64,000 nt of DNA from Clarkia xantiana subsp. parviflora (GCA_036873135.1 JAPTYO010000007.1:17094763-17158762), one strand, 5' to 3'. Numbered from the stretch's first letter, positions 36,430 through 48,514 are shown. Program-made: numbers and translations. Notes: generated from the letters alone by a model not told the origin.

Positions 36430-37425
36430 CCGACGAAAATAATTTTCGTCGGTATAACATTCGTCGGTAAATATTACATACACCGACAAAAAATATTATT
36501 CATCGGAAATTCAAATTATTACCGACGATATTTGTTTTCCTCGGTAATAAATAATTTTACCGACAAAAATTTAATTTTTGTCGGTGAAAACTATAAGTAT
36601 TACCAACCGATAATACTTTTTCGTCGGTATTAACGTTTTACACCGATGGAAATTAATATTGTTGGTAAACATACGTTTTACCGACCTAAAGTGTTTCCTC
36701 GGTAAGTATTAATATTAATTTAAAATTAGACTAAAATATATCACCGACGAAAATAATATATTTAGTCGGTAATACTAATTCACCGACGTATTCAATTTCG
36801 TCGGAATTATATATGTTTACCGACATAATTTTTGTTGTCGCTCATGATCCTTTTCACCGATGAAATATACACTTCCTCGGTCAACATAGTGTTTACCGAC
36901 AACATATAGTTCCCTCGGTAAATATATTTTTACCGACGAAACAATAAATTTCACGGTAAATACGTGTTTTACCGATGAAATATAAACTTCCTTGGTAATA
37001 ATAGTTTTTACCAACGAAATATAATCTTCCTCGGTAATAATAGTTTGTATCGATAACAACTAAGTCCCTCGGTAAATACTTGTTTTACCGACGTAACAAC
37101 AAATTCCTCGGTAAATATTTGTTTTACCGACGTAATAACAAGTTCATCGGTAATAATAGTTTTTACCGATAACATTCCTCGGTAAAAATAGTGTTTACCG
37201 ACCAAACTACAAATTTGTCGGTAATAAGTCAATCAATTCGGTAAAATAAAATCTGAATTACACACAAAAAACATTTCACCGACGAAAAATACACTTCCTC
37301 GGTATAGAGATTTTACCTACAACAAATTATTTCCTCGGTAAATTAGTGTTTACCGACGAAATTACAAATTTCGTCGGTAATACGTTTTAACGACAAAAAA
37401 CACATTTCGTCGGTAAAATGTTTTT
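36430..37425. repeat. CACTA subterminal repeat array
   Basis: Dozens of ACCGACGA-type and TCGTCGGT/CCTCGGTA words in alternating orientation, spaced roughly 20-30 bp. Such motifs are binding sites for the TNPA-like accessory protein in En/Spm elements. Spacers vary, so this is neither a CRISPR nor a satellite. Confidence 0.9.
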
Positions 37426-37806
37426 TAAACAAATTTTACCCGAATTGTAGGGTTTAAATCCGCCATTAATTATCAAAATTTAGATAATAACTTTCTTGTG
37501 GCCGTCTTTCATTGTGCTTCTACATCTTCTAGTCGTTCTCTTCCTTTCTTGTGCTTACACAGACAATAACAATTCTTATGTAAGTTGAATTTCTCACATA
37601 ATACATCTAAATTCCTGTTCTTTCTATGAATTCATCTTCTTTTCCTAGGTTGTGTCATCTAGTTTGGTGAAATTCCTTTATAAAACGACCGTTTCTTCTA
37701 TAGGATTATGGTTGTGTATTTTTTTAAGCACTTGAATTCCATAGTTATTTTGATTTTGTTTTTTTGCTCTTTCAATTTTTAGGTAACATCGATTTTCTAC
37801 TAAAAT

Positions 37807-38235
37807 ATGCTAATGGATCCAGCAATTGATAAGAGTTGGATGTCTAAAGATCGGGCAAGTACAGAATACATGGATGGAGTAGAAAAATTCATTGAATTGG
37901 CATTGCGTGGTCCTACTATAGTTGATAGAGAAGGAAGATTGAAGATCAGATGCCCTTGCATTAACTGCGTTAATGCTATATATCAAACTCCTGATGAAGT
38001 TGATAGTCACCACTTGTGGAAAGGTATCCAACCTACATATACAAATTGGACATCTCATGGAGAAGAAAAACTTGATGTATCTTCAACTACTCGTAACTTT
38101 GAGGAGATGCATGAGATTGTCTATGATGTTACCGGTGCACGAACATGGTCTACGGATGATATTGAGAAAGTTTGTCAACACCGCGTGCAAATGATTCCTC
38201 AAGTCCTCCATCTAGGAATCATTCTCCTGAGATAA
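37807..38235 (+). pseudogene. CACTA transposase-associated domain (TNP2 N-terminus)
   Basis: The frame reads KSWMSKDRASTEYMDGVEKF, then IRCPCINCVNAIYQTPDEVDSHHLWKGIQPTYTNWTSHGE (described here by its CPCxxC, H and WxxHGE landmarks). These are the marks of the N-terminal zinc-binding transposase-associated domain of plant CACTA TNP2 proteins. It ends after 142 residues. The catalytic TNP2 core that should follow is missing. Confidence 0.88.
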
Positions 38236-38372
38236 GTTCGGAAGCCGATGCTATTCGCCAAGAAGACACAGTTGTTGGTTAGTTGTTGATATATATACAT
38301 ACATATTTAGTACATATATGTTTAATTTTAGAAGATAATACAAAAGCCTAAGCGATAAAAAATAATTGACAG

Positions 38373-39101
38373 GAGCATCCGGCACAAAGCCGAGGAATAA
38401 GCGTGGAATAACAGTACTCAAGGAGATAGTAAATCTTGGAGTAGAAGAAAAGTTATCCCTAGAATGGGATGAAAATGGGCAACCAACCGGCGTTAATAGC
38501 TCCAAGTTTTCTAATTATTGTGGGACGATCGCTCGAAACGCATAATACACACCTTTGCAGGTTGATACGTTCTACAAGATTCATAAGACCAAGAAGGAAG
38601 CTATGTTTAAAATGGTCTATGTAAGTCAATCTATGAAATTTTATTTGCAATTAAATTTCTATGACATTTATTTTGATAATGCTCGTTATTTTATTCATGT
38701 AATCTCTTTATGCCAAGACCGTTTTGATATTGAGAAAGATAATTCTTATGTGATCTCCCGCGTGTTATCCCAAATTGGCAAGTCATACAGCGAGTATTTA
38801 AACACTCTAAAGACCAAGTATTTCTTGGGGTACACTCATGAAAAGAGTCTCCAGAATGTACCCCCGAATATGAACCCAGGAGATTGGGAATTTTTGGTGA
38901 AAAAATTCAGCTCTGATAAACACCAGGTAAATCATGTTAAATGATGTCAATATATACTGGAGCTTTGATTATGAAAAATGACATAACTATATATGCAGGC
39001 TATTAGTGAGGCTAACTCCAAGAACAGAGCTTGTGCAAAACTCAAGTCCACATCGGGGACAGCTAGTCATGCTAAAGTTTTATATGTTGAGGTATTTTAA
39101 A
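38373..39101 (+). pseudogene. TNPA/Ptta (En/Spm) transposase-like fragment
   Basis: Exon-like pieces read GTKPRNKRGITVLKEIVNL, then a block ending RNA with a stop at 38543-38545. They continue with TFYKIHKTKKEAMFKMVY, SYVISRVLSQIGKSYSEYLN, VPPNMNPGDWEFLVKKFSSD and, after an intron-like gap, AISEANSKNRACAKLKSTSG. The GDW..LV and SEANSKNRA phrases are typical of the plant Ptta/En/Spm family that binds CACTA subterminal repeats. At least one stop makes it a pseudogene unless read differently by splicing. Confidence 0.78.
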
Positions 39102-39269
39102 TATTATGATTCAGAGTCCAAGTTGGTTTAAATTAATAGTTACATTATTAATGTTATCATTTTAAAATTAATATGTATTTACCGACAAAATTATTTTTTA
39201 ACGACGAAATATTATATTTTTACCGACGAATAATTTTCGTCGGTAAAGACCATATCTCTAGTAGTGCAT

Positions 39270-39775
39270 GTCCTCTGTTACCCACCCTTGACCGACGACC
39301 ATCATAGTGGTTTTCGGGACCAACCACCATCAAATTGGAAATCTCTAACCCCGAATTGGCTACAGGGTATTCATATGAGCCGGAGGTCTCCAGTTTGGAG
39401 CCATCTACTGTCTCTGATATCGAGCTCTCTAGCTCCGATCAGAGCCATAGAGGACTCCAACCAAGCCTTTTATGGCTCAATCGGTCTAGAGGGCTCCAAA
39501 TCGGAGACTCCGATTGTGCCACATAGTTCCAATCTGGAGCTCTCTAGCTGCGACTAGAACCACAGAGGACTCAACTAATTTGAGCCATTTGTGGCCAATT
39601 CGGGGCCAGAGAGCTCCAATGGGCCCTCCAGCCCCGATTGGAAGATAAGTGGTCACCGGAAACCACCACGATGGTCGTTGGTCAAGGGTGGGTGGTTGTC
39701 GGAGAATATAGGCAGTGGCCGAAGGAAGAGTGGTTTGTCAGAGAAAATATTATGGACTAAAGTGAGCAAAATAAA
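39270..39775. other. Centre of the outer inverted-repeat element
   Basis: GC-rich, with repeated CTCTAGCTCCGAT-, AGAGGACTCCAA- and TGGCTCAATC-type words. Open frames here differ on every strand and have no homologues I recognise; I do not call a gene. Confidence 0.55.
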
Positions 39776-40104
39776 GGGAATAGAACCTAAAAATTGTCCC
39801 AATTTTGACTCATGTGTCAGTTTGGTGTCTGATGTTGAAATTTAATGTCCAAATTTTCATATGTGTTGCTATTTGGTGTCTCCGTTAAATTTTGGGGTTA
39901 AGTTGAATGGAATCTGGTCACGTGATGGTTACGTGGGTGAACAATTTTCAAAATTCCAAAAATACCCCTGACCAGAATTAGGGTTCCGGCCGATTACGGC
40001 CAAACCCACCCCTGAAAATTTGGACACCAAATATCAACAGTTTAAAATTAAGACATCAAACTCTCACTCGTGTCAAAATTGGGACTGATTTAGGTTCTAT
40101 TCCA
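39776..40104. mobile_element. Small MULE/MITE, 329 bp, 9-bp TSD with one mismatch
   Basis: TIRs GGGAATAGAACCTAAA and CCCAATTTTGAC at the left are inverted at the right as GTCAAAATTGGG...TTTAGGTTCTATTCCA. Flanks are CAAAATAAA (39767-39775) and CAAAACAAA (40105-40113). Taking it out rejoins the host arm (GAGCAAAATAAAAATTAGG), whose inverse is intact at about 36335-36352. Confidence 0.85.
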
Positions 40105-40113
40105 CAAAACAAA

Positions 40114-41170
40114 AATTAGGGGAGGTCATGTGACTAACATATGGGCATTTACCAGATTAAATTAATGTCACGTTGACGGATGCATCGAAAGTGTAGAAGT
40201 TCCAAACATATGGTACTAAAAGTATGCTAAAATAAAATAAAAATTGTATCAAAAGCCAACATTAGTCAAATACGTTGTATTAACCTATTAACTCTAACTT
40301 AAATGGCTCTTTCAAAGAGTTCTCATGCCAGAAGCGTTATTTGGCTAGTTTATTCAAAGAGCAGCTCTCCTGGCAAAGAGCTAGCTCCCTTAGCAGGGAT
40401 ATATGAACTCTTTCAAATAGCTTTCATGTCAGATGAGCTCTTTTAAAAAGCTCTCTTGGCAGATGAGCTCTCGTGCTAGAAATGTTTTTTTTTTTTTTTT
40501 GTCTTGTACTAGACATATTCTCCCAGTGTAGGTGTCTAGGTTTGGTATGGGATCAGACTAAGACAAACTTTTTAACTAGGTAAATAGAGAATAATGACAT
40601 TCCTGATAGTTGAGATACTTAAAAATAAAACATAATAATTGAAATACTAAAAAGTCGATGAGATTGATATTAATTAAAATATTAAAAATGTAATTTTCCC
40701 TTCAGTCATTTCTATGGAAGACACTAGTATATGTTTCTAAAAAAAATAAATGTGATATTTTCTATAGGAGTAAGAAAAGCACGAAATAGTTCGATAATTG
40801 TAAATTTAGATATTTTTTTTACTTAAACCAGTAGATAATTATATACAACGCTAGCATTATATTATTACTTCATTCGGTGTTCCCGAACTGTGTGAAGGTT
40901 ATATTACTTCATCGTGTTATAAGAAAAGAACCCCTAAATAAATTGAGAGGTAAGACTTGAACTACAATCAAATAAATATAAAAAAGTAGGGGTCAAATGT
41001 AAAATTTTAAATAGTTAAATCAAGAAAAAAGTATAAATTTTAGAGTTAAAATCACACGTCACAAAAAATTGAAGGGATAATTGCTCCATCAAACTTTAAT
41101 AGCTTCATCCCTACATATATTTCTCAGTTAATCCAAAAGTCTAATTAAGATATTTATTTTTTTATGAATT
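40114..41170. other. End of the outer element and AT-rich invertase upstream DNA
   Basis: At about 40300-40475, degenerate tandem units around GAGCTCTTTTAAAAAGCTCTC and TTGGCAGATGAGCTC belong to the outer element's terminal region. After that the sequence is AT-rich with no gene. Confidence 0.5.
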
Positions 41171-41217
41171 AAACCAGTTTGGTATCATTTTGGGAAGAAA
41201 AAAAACCAGTTTGGTAT
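41171..41217 (+). mobile_element. Micro-retroinsertion with ~15-bp direct repeat
   Basis: AAACCAGTTTGGTAT at 41171-41185 recurs at about 41203-41217. Between them is CATTTTGGGAAG followed by an A run. This has the look of a poly(A)-tailed insertion of very few bases. Confidence 0.45.
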
Positions 41218-41539
41218 ATATTAATAAAAAATCTCAATCAAAGAGAGTTGTAAATTTCTTTATAGAAAAGTTAGAAATGGAAAGAACAATATGACGTAGA
41301 ATAAAAATTATAAAAAAAAATAAAAAATTATTTTGTTGTGTAAGAAATGACTACATCGTCTATGATTTGATCTAATAAAAAGGATCTTAGACTTAGTATT
41401 TATATATCTAAAGAATAGCTCACTAAATCTAGCCAAGTTATCTAGTTAGTTTTGTTCACCTCCTTATAAGAACGATAGTGAGTACTTGATCACTCATCAA
41501 TCACTTCTATTTCTCGCACACCAAACATTTTTATTGACC

Positions 41540-44055
41540 ATGGAGATAAGCTCAATGTCGTTGCTTTTTTTGTATTGTGTCGCTGGTTGTCTACTGTTAA
41601 CGTTGTTCGAAGAAAATACTGGCATAGTCACGGTGAATGCATCGCACCAAGTGTTCCGAAACCTTCAGTCTAAACCCGCTGAGACGGTGCAACAAGTTTA
41701 TCGAACCGGCTACCATTTTCAACCTGAGAAAAACTGGATCAACGGTATGATTGTTGCGATTTCGAGTTACCAGAATTCGTGTTTAAGGATGAAGAAACAA
41801 TTTGAAATTTTTATATTTAGTTATGACTTACTAATCGTGTCTCTGTTTTTCTTGAAATATTTAATAAACCTCCAAATGAAATGCTGCAACAGATCCTAAT
41901 GGTGAGTTTATTATTTCATCCATTTTAGTGTTTAGTAGTTCGTTTGAAAAATATTATCTGATTTGTCTCTTATAAAATTGTATTCCGCGCAGGAATCATG
42001 TATCACAATGGACAATACCACCTTTTTTACCAGTACAATCCGAACGGTACAGCGTGGGGAAACATAGTATGGGCCCACTCCGTCTCAACTGACATGATTA
42101 ACTGGGTTAAGTTACCACATGCTATCTACCCTTCCAAGCGCTTTGATATCCAAGGTTGTTGGTCCGGCTCTGCAACCATCCTCCCAGGCGAACATCCAGT
42201 CATACTCTACACTGGCATCAATAATGAAGGTTTCCAAGTCCAAAATTATGCAATCCCAGCAAATGAGTCGGATCCGTACCTCATTGAGTGGTACAAACCC
42301 GATGACAACCCAGTTGTCTATCCTACCGGTGTAAACGAAACTGCCTTTCGTGATCCAACCACGGCTTGGTTTGAGGGAGGCCATTGGAAAATCCTAATTG
42401 GTAGCAGGAGAAGACACAGAGGAATGGTGTATCTTTATCGCAGTAAAGACTTCGTATATTGGGTTAAGGCCAAACATCCATTCTACGAGCTTCCCATGGC
42501 AGGTAATGCCTACTTAAATAACAATAATAATAATTATTATTATATATATACGCGAACTTTATAACAATCATCTTTATCATATAATTCATCGCAGATGTGT
42601 TAGAGTGCCCCGACTTTTTTCCAGTATCGAAAACAAGTAAAAATGGTCTGGATACTTCTACTATCGGAGATAATGTAAAGCATATCATGAAGATTAGTCT
42701 TGACAACGGGAAGTTCGATTATTATACAATTGGAACTTATTATCCAAATAAGGACAAGTTTTTTATTGATAATCCTGCACTTAATGGATGGAATGCATTA
42801 AGATTTGATTACGGAAAGTTCTATGCTTCAAAGACATTCTTTGACTATAAAAATAATCGAAGGGTTCTTTGGGGTTGGGCCAATGAGTCTTCTCCGGCAG
42901 ATGTAGATGCGAAAAAGGGCTGGTCTGGAATTCAGGTATCCAATGTTATTCTAACATAACACGAAATAGCAAAACTATACTTCTTCGGTATATGCTATTA
43001 ACATAATGGTATCACTTCATGTTTAATCCATTATTTCCAGGCAATTCCAAGAATGACGTGGTTGGATAATAGCGGAAAACAATTGTTACAATGGCCTATT
43101 GAAGAAGTAAAAGAACTTCGTACCGAAAATGTTGAGATTAGCAATGTAGAACTTAAACAAGGTGGACGTGTTGAAGTCAAAGGAATAACTGCAGTTCAAG
43201 TAATTATTTTTTTCATTAAATATTATAATGAAAAATATATTTTAGAACTATAGATTCTCATTATATTATTATTGTATTTTTGCAGGCTGATGTTGATGTC
43301 GTCTTCGCGTTTTCAAACTTAAATGTTGCCGAACAACTTGAATATCATAATTTGGGCACTACGGCTCAAGATATATGTTCACAAAAAGGTGCAACTCTTC
43401 CAGGTGGAATTGGACCATTTGGGTTACTAACACTCGCATCACAGAATCTAGAGGAATATACTGCAATCTTTTTCACAATTTTCAAGACTGGAAACAATAC
43501 ACACAAAGTTGTCTTTTGTGCTGATACTAGGAGGTTAGTACATTATTTTAATACCTAATGGATTGCTAAAATATTCCAATATAACATCTAATTTTAACCC
43601 TAACACTAATCTAATTTTAACCCTAACACTGATACATACCCATCTTTAAATTTTCTTGATTAACAGTTCCTCTTTGGGAGAGGAGTTCGAGAAAAGAGCA
43701 TATGCAGGTTTTGTAGATGTTGATTTGTCTACAGGAAAGCTTTCATTGAGAACATTGGTATGAATCGGCTCAATTCCATATGTTCTCATAGTTGAATTTT
43801 TTTTTATGAATTAATTTCAATAATAAATTTCATTAATGTGAATATTTTACCGATTTGCAGATTGATCATTCAGTTGTGGAAAGCTTTGCAGCCGGTGGAA
43901 GGACATGCATTTTATCAAGAGTTTATCCAACTCTTGCAGTAAATAAGAATGCACGATTGTTTGTATTTAACAACGGAACATCAACCGTCTTAGTTGAAAA
44001 GTTAAACGCCTGGAGTATGAAAAATCTGAGAATGAATGTTAAGCTGCAAGAATAA
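41540..44055 (+). CDS. Acid invertase, cell-wall type (GH32), copy 1, 585 aa
   Basis: Beta-fructofuranosidase that splits sucrose in the apoplast. Exons: 41540-41744, 41893-41901 (9-nt mini-exon coding DPN), 41993-42502, 42595-42935, 43041-43199, 43286-43533, 43667-43757, 43861-44055, total 1758 nt in phase. A hydrophobic signal peptide covers about residues 5-28. Catalytic residues are nucleophile D69 in WINDPNG, transition-state stabiliser D192 in FRDP, and acid/base E245 in LECPDF. Pro after Cys points to cell-wall rather than vacuolar type. D278 and K281 (SLDNGK) correspond to the Asp/Lys pair that marks sucrose-using invertases rather than fructan exohydrolases. The Trp normally before the acid/base Glu is Leu. 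The start aligns with copy 2 (56826); an upstream ATG at 41486 is less likely. Confidence 0.95.
41893..41901 (+). other. 9-nt mini-exon of invertase copy 1
   Basis: ACAG|ATCCTAATG|GTGAG. With one base from each neighbouring exon it codes Asp-Pro-Asn, the middle of the NDPNG motif. This is one of the smallest known plant exons and is typical of acid invertases. Confidence 0.93.
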
Positions 44056-44676
44056 TAGATTAGATAATTAATCTATTGTTCTGATTGAATCCCAACCAAT
44101 TCCGATTCGATGTATGTATATAAATAATAACTATCTCTTGTTTTTTTTCTTGTGTGGTAATAATAGATTTTCTAGCCTACCTAAGAGGTATATGGTAGTT
44201 TAGCTAGTTTTCTTGTATTTTTATGTTTAGAAAGAAAGATTGAGTTTTATAAATTTTTTGTGTTTTCACCCTATTTTAATCTTGATTAGACGTATAAACA
44301 ATATATACGTTTTTTTATTATTTGAATATTAATAACGCAGAAATTATTTTTTTATTTCGTTACGATCCATTTGTTATCTTATATAATTTTGAATCATAAC
44401 ATCAATATTTATATGGTTGGATATTTTATTGGGCTACAACCAATATATACTTGTACTAATTTTATATTTAAGTAAACAATATAATAACATCATAAATAAT
44501 ATATAGTTTCATAGTAAATTATGATTGATAAATAATTTGTTTTTAAAATTCACATCCTCATAAAGAGTTACTGTAATCAAAACCTAGCATAATTCTTTTC
44601 CTCTATTAATCAACACAAATGTACCTCCTTATTTTATTTTTAAAAATATGATAAGATGACATCCTTTAAAAGAAAA
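44056..44676. other. 3' flank of invertase copy 1, shared with copy 2
   Basis: The sequence is clearly related to 59278-59885 downstream of copy 2 (for example GGTTGGATWTTTTATTRGGCTACAACC). The tandem duplication therefore included at least 600 bp of 3' flank. Confidence 0.8.
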
Positions 44677-46730
44677 TCTACTATCTACTACATCTATAAA
44701 AGAGTGAGTGGCCCTCACCCCAATAGCCACCTTTCTCACCCAAAAGGACACGTTCCTTCCAAAGGCCACCAATTTAACCAGAAATGGACGGAACCAACAC
44801 TGAGAGTTAACAACAGGTACCAACACTTAGCCAACAGGTTCCATGACCCTCAACTGTTTCAAATATTTGTTACTTCCTCCCTTTTCTCCATCTTCTACAT
44901 AACGTTTTACCATGGACTCGCTAAAAATATCTTCCTTCGTCATCTTCTCCTCTCTCTCTCTACAATGGTTATGTTATACATTCCACTATGTTTGATTTAC
45001 TCTATCCCACGTTCTCTGGTGCCCATCAAAATGACTGTTGCTTGCATCCGCGTATGCGGTACTATTAATGACAGGCGGGAACCTGAAATCACGGGAGCCA
45101 CCTAATCGAAGCAAAATTACAAACACAAAACTGAACTAGAGAGTAAATATTTGATCTGACAATCTGTATGAAGCTTCTCGGAGTTGGAGGGCAAGGAAAA
45201 AATGACACACTCCGCTCGGGAAGGTAACAGGTCGGCCGATTGGAGCAGTAGGAAGAGAAGGTGGCAAATATGGCATCATAAGTTTGAGAACGGTGACTGG
45301 GCGACGGTGGGTCGCTTGTGGATTCGACAACGACGCTTGTGCATATCAGTACCAGGGAGGGGCCAGCCATCAGCAGCGCTTATGGGCGGCAGCAACTTGT
45401 TGTAATGTTTCCAGTTCTCACCCCAATTAATCTCAAGGTTCTGATATTCAATTTTATGACCAAACAAAAAAAAATTATAATATTGTATGACCTATGATAA
45501 TCGACTTTTCAATTGCACATTATTATCTTGATTAAAACAAAAAAATGAAATTAAGGGTATTTTATTAGTAAGAATGCAAATTCAAAATGTCAATTGCAAT
45601 GTAATTCGTCAACAAGTTTTAAATCGACCACCTTCTCCAACTACCCGATATAGCACCCGCTGATCATTGCTCTCTTATTGCAACACCTCGCAACTACCTT
45701 AAAAATTATTATACATGTGCATACCATACACAAATTCTACTTTTCGAGTGCAGTATGAGACATTGAATTCTATGTACTTTAGAAAAGTCATATTTATTAA
45801 AAGAGAAAATTATTTTAGGATAGAAAAAGACACTCTAAATTTTTTTTAAAAAAAATAGTATTTTCATTAATGCTTAGCTATTTCCATGTACAAATTTGTA
45901 TTCATCTACTGAAGGAGATTTGAAGATAATATTTTAGGGTGTACCATCTATTGTTATTAACTAACACTGTTTCTATTGTTATTAACTAACACTGTTTCTA
46001 TCTACTAATGCTCGAGTTACGATGATGATTACATCAAGCTTTTATTGCATGGTCTAATGTCTTCTTTTAGTTTTAGCAAATTAACATCGTAAATGATGCA
46101 TTTTGTGCTTTATTTGAGGCCCTTACGAGAACATTTTGAGTTGGAAGTTTCGCACAATAATACAAATGAAAACTTTTTGGTTTGCCGCTTGGTAATTTTA
46201 CACTTTATACTTAATTTATTTTTTTAAAATCATTTTTACACAAAAAAGTTTCGTAATGAAAGAAAAATAAACTTTTTTTGTATGCTCAGGGGAAGATCAT
46301 TCTAAATTTCAAATTCTATTGATGTATGGGAAATATTTTTCATGATTTATCGATGTAATGAAAATATCTTCTTCATTGTCTTTTTTGGACCTAGATTTTA
46401 AACTTTGTTAAATTTTGAAGTGGTTTGTCCAAGTTAGATAAAAGATTCGTTCTCGATAAATATTTTTTTTATTCATGAGTGTATACTTTTTTTTTTAATT
46501 CCAAATTCATAATATTGAGCAATTTATGATACTATATACATAGATATGGAATTATGATACTATATACATAGATATGGACGAGCACTTAAAGATATTTGAA
46601 ATGTTAATTTAAGTCATACATGGACGGCAAAAAACCCTTATATTTATCAAATTTATTCATCATTATTTTGGGAATTAAACTAACAAACAAAAACCGACCA
46701 CCGCGCGTGCAACGCATGCGCTACATTCTA
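44677..46730 (+). mobile_element. Non-autonomous Helitron (about 2.05 kb)
   Basis: The 5' end reads TCTACTATCTACTACATCT and then ATAAAAGAGTG, a typical plant Helitron start. The 3' end has a GC-rich hairpin-like CGCGCGTGCAACGCATGCGC followed by TACATTCTA, close to the CTRR terminus. It is inserted between A and T with no TSD. Copy 2's flank offers the empty site: 59885-59900 runs from the AAAA side straight into the sequence that resumes at 46731 here. No Rep/helicase frame is present. The 149-codon frame at 44656 begins outside the element and matches nothing I know. Confidence 0.8.
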
Positions 46731-46754
46731 TAATAATAAGACGAATACGAAGTT

Positions 46755-47180
46755 CACTGCGAAAACACGCACTTAACAACACTTAGCAACAGTACTTGGA
46801 CGAAAGCGTCGCTAACATTTTTAGGGAATGCATATAACGACACTTGTTTTGGTGATGTTAATTTTTTTTATAATAGCACCTTTAAAATGTTTACTTTTAT
46901 ATATATAGCGGTACTTGTAAAGTTAACTAAAAGATTAACATTTAATTTTTAGTAGCGATACTTTTTAACATAATATAATAACAAGCTCCGCTAAAATAAT
47001 ATATATATATATAAGTATTGACACTTTTAAGGAATTGCCCCTAAAAACTATATTTAATTGCAACTAATGACAGTTTTTAAAAATGTGTCGTAAGAAATAA
47101 TGTAAAATATGTTGTTAAGAAATAAATAATATGTAATGTTAAGTAAAGATGCTTTTCACAAAGAGCTGCTAAAAATGATA
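46755..47180. mobile_element. Degenerate CACTA terminus with subterminal repeats
   Basis: CACTGCGAAAACACGCAC followed by scattered RCGACACTT/AAGTGTCG-like words. The same terminus in better condition (CACTACAAGAAAATG) lies downstream of invertase copy 2 at 59921, so it predates the duplication. The other end was not found. Confidence 0.6.
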
Positions 47181-48349
47181 TAATAATATTAAAATTCATC
47201 TAAAATAATATGAGTCTTTTTTCTGTCATCATAAAAATAAAAAATAATTAAACATAATTATTCCGCATAGAAGAAATTCGATGATGAATATTACAAATTA
47301 CATGGTGATCTAGGTATGATGGATGAACGGAGATGATGAACTGAGAAGAAAAAATAAAGAGGGAAATAGATAATTTGGAATTAGAAACAATAATGGAAAT
47401 TGAATTATGTTAGAAATGTAAATTCAGCCATTTATTCAATTTAACATTTATTCAATTTAAAGTTAAGTATAGCCTACAAAGCGTACTTCTAGTAATCTTA
47501 GGAGGTAACACAATATACTTACATTTCCCACAGATAATTTATTTCTCATTTACACTAACAATGATAAGTATAAGCCACATATGAGATGAAATCAGTAGAG
47601 ACAAGAAGAAATCTGCAGACGAGAAAAAATTGACGGCGCTAGAGAAAGCTCGCTCATGAGTAGAATCAGAAGTAATTAGAGTATTTATAAGAGTAGTAAT
47701 CTTAGAAGGTAAGTAGGTAACACAATCTACTAACATTTTTCACAGATGATTCATTTGTCATTTACACTAACATTTCCTCGAAAAAATGACTTCTAGCCTT
47801 GGTGGTTGAATACCAGTATTTCTTTCATATCTGACAGCCTCCATTAATATCCATAATTTTGAAATTGTCCAATTATACAAGAGAAACCACAACATCTGCT
47901 TTGTAGTTATACTAAAATAGAAGACCGAAGAACAGTAATATTGTTATTAGATTTTCTTAAGAAAAAACCGTACAACACTCTACTCATTGATACCTTTGAA
48001 GAAGAAACATTTTTAAGATCATTATGAAAAACATATTCTTGTCATATTCATCACAACAAACATGAAAAAAAGAGCTCAGTAAGAGTAGAAGAAACCACGT
48101 ATAAAAATAATCATCAACTAGTCTCTTATTAGTATGTAGGAGTAGAATAACTTCATCTACTAGAAATGTATGAACATTTTGAACTAGCTCACACTTCTAT
48201 GGATGATAAATGAACCATTCGTTAATTGCACAAGTCCATCTTCACTCTTGGCCGAGCCCATATTGAGGTCAGTTAAAGATTAAGATCCTTGACCAGACTC
48301 CTTATATGAGTAGGGGTTCAAGAGCATTAGAGTTTTGGATCATCACTAG
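47181..48349. other. Intergenic; one imperfect direct repeat
   Basis: The block 47488-47560 (TAATCTTAGGAGGTAACACAA...TTTACACTAACA) recurs at 47697-47772 with an extra GTAAGTAG. No gene is supported. Confidence 0.5.
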
Positions 48350-48514
48350 TTGTATTTAATGTTAAGGGTTAAGTATTTTAGCTAAATAGTTAGTTAATTA
48401 AGATGTTAGCTATACAAACTACTATAAATAGCTAACACTTGCTTGTACACTAAGCGATGAATGAAGTTCACATTTTACATTTTCATTTTACAATCGTAAA
48501 TAGTATCAGAGCTA
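48350..48514 (+). mobile_element. Copia-type LTR 3' end with primer-binding site
   Basis: TATAAATAGC (about 48424) is followed by GATGAATGAAGTTCACATTT and then TAGTATCAGAGCTACC, a near match to the initiator-Met tRNA primer site TGGTATCAGAGC. The internal coding region of such an element does not follow, so this is a fragment. Confidence 0.55.

Larger units (their letters stand above)
36407..39266 (+). mobile_element. CACTA (En/Spm) element, internally deleted, 2860 bp, 3-bp TSD
   Basis: Left end CACTACTGGAGATAAGG, right end inverted as CACTACTAGAGATATGG, TSD CAT at 36404-36406 and 39267-39269. The left subterminal region is about 1 kb of ACCGACGAAA/TTTCGTCGGT repeats; the right one is only about 70 bp. 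Between them lie the start of a TNP2-type transposase and a TNPA/Ptta-like fragment, so most of TNP2 is deleted. Confidence 0.93.
36060..40480. mobile_element. Outer inverted-repeat (foldback/MULE-type) element, interrupted by two others
   Basis: The outermost arms match inversely: CAAATAACGCT and TCTTTAAAAGAGC near 36077-36117, against AGCGTTATTTGG near 40330. Further in, TTTGCTCACTTTAGTCCATAATATTTTC (about 36343-36371) is the inverse of 39742-39769. The match continues beyond the CACTA insertion: CCCACCCTTGACCGACGACCATC at about 39280 is the inverse of about 39670-39695. The CACTA element sits in the left arm and a 329-bp MULE in the right arm. Ends are approximate and no TSD was found. Confidence 0.65.

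Noticed and set aside
36430..37425. CRISPR-like array of short repeats
   Set aside because: Plant nuclear DNA; repeats alternate in orientation with irregular spacing and lie inside CACTA ends with a 3-bp TSD.
44656..45105. 149-codon frame as a new gene
   Set aside because: It starts outside and runs into a Helitron, and has no recognisable domain or splice context.
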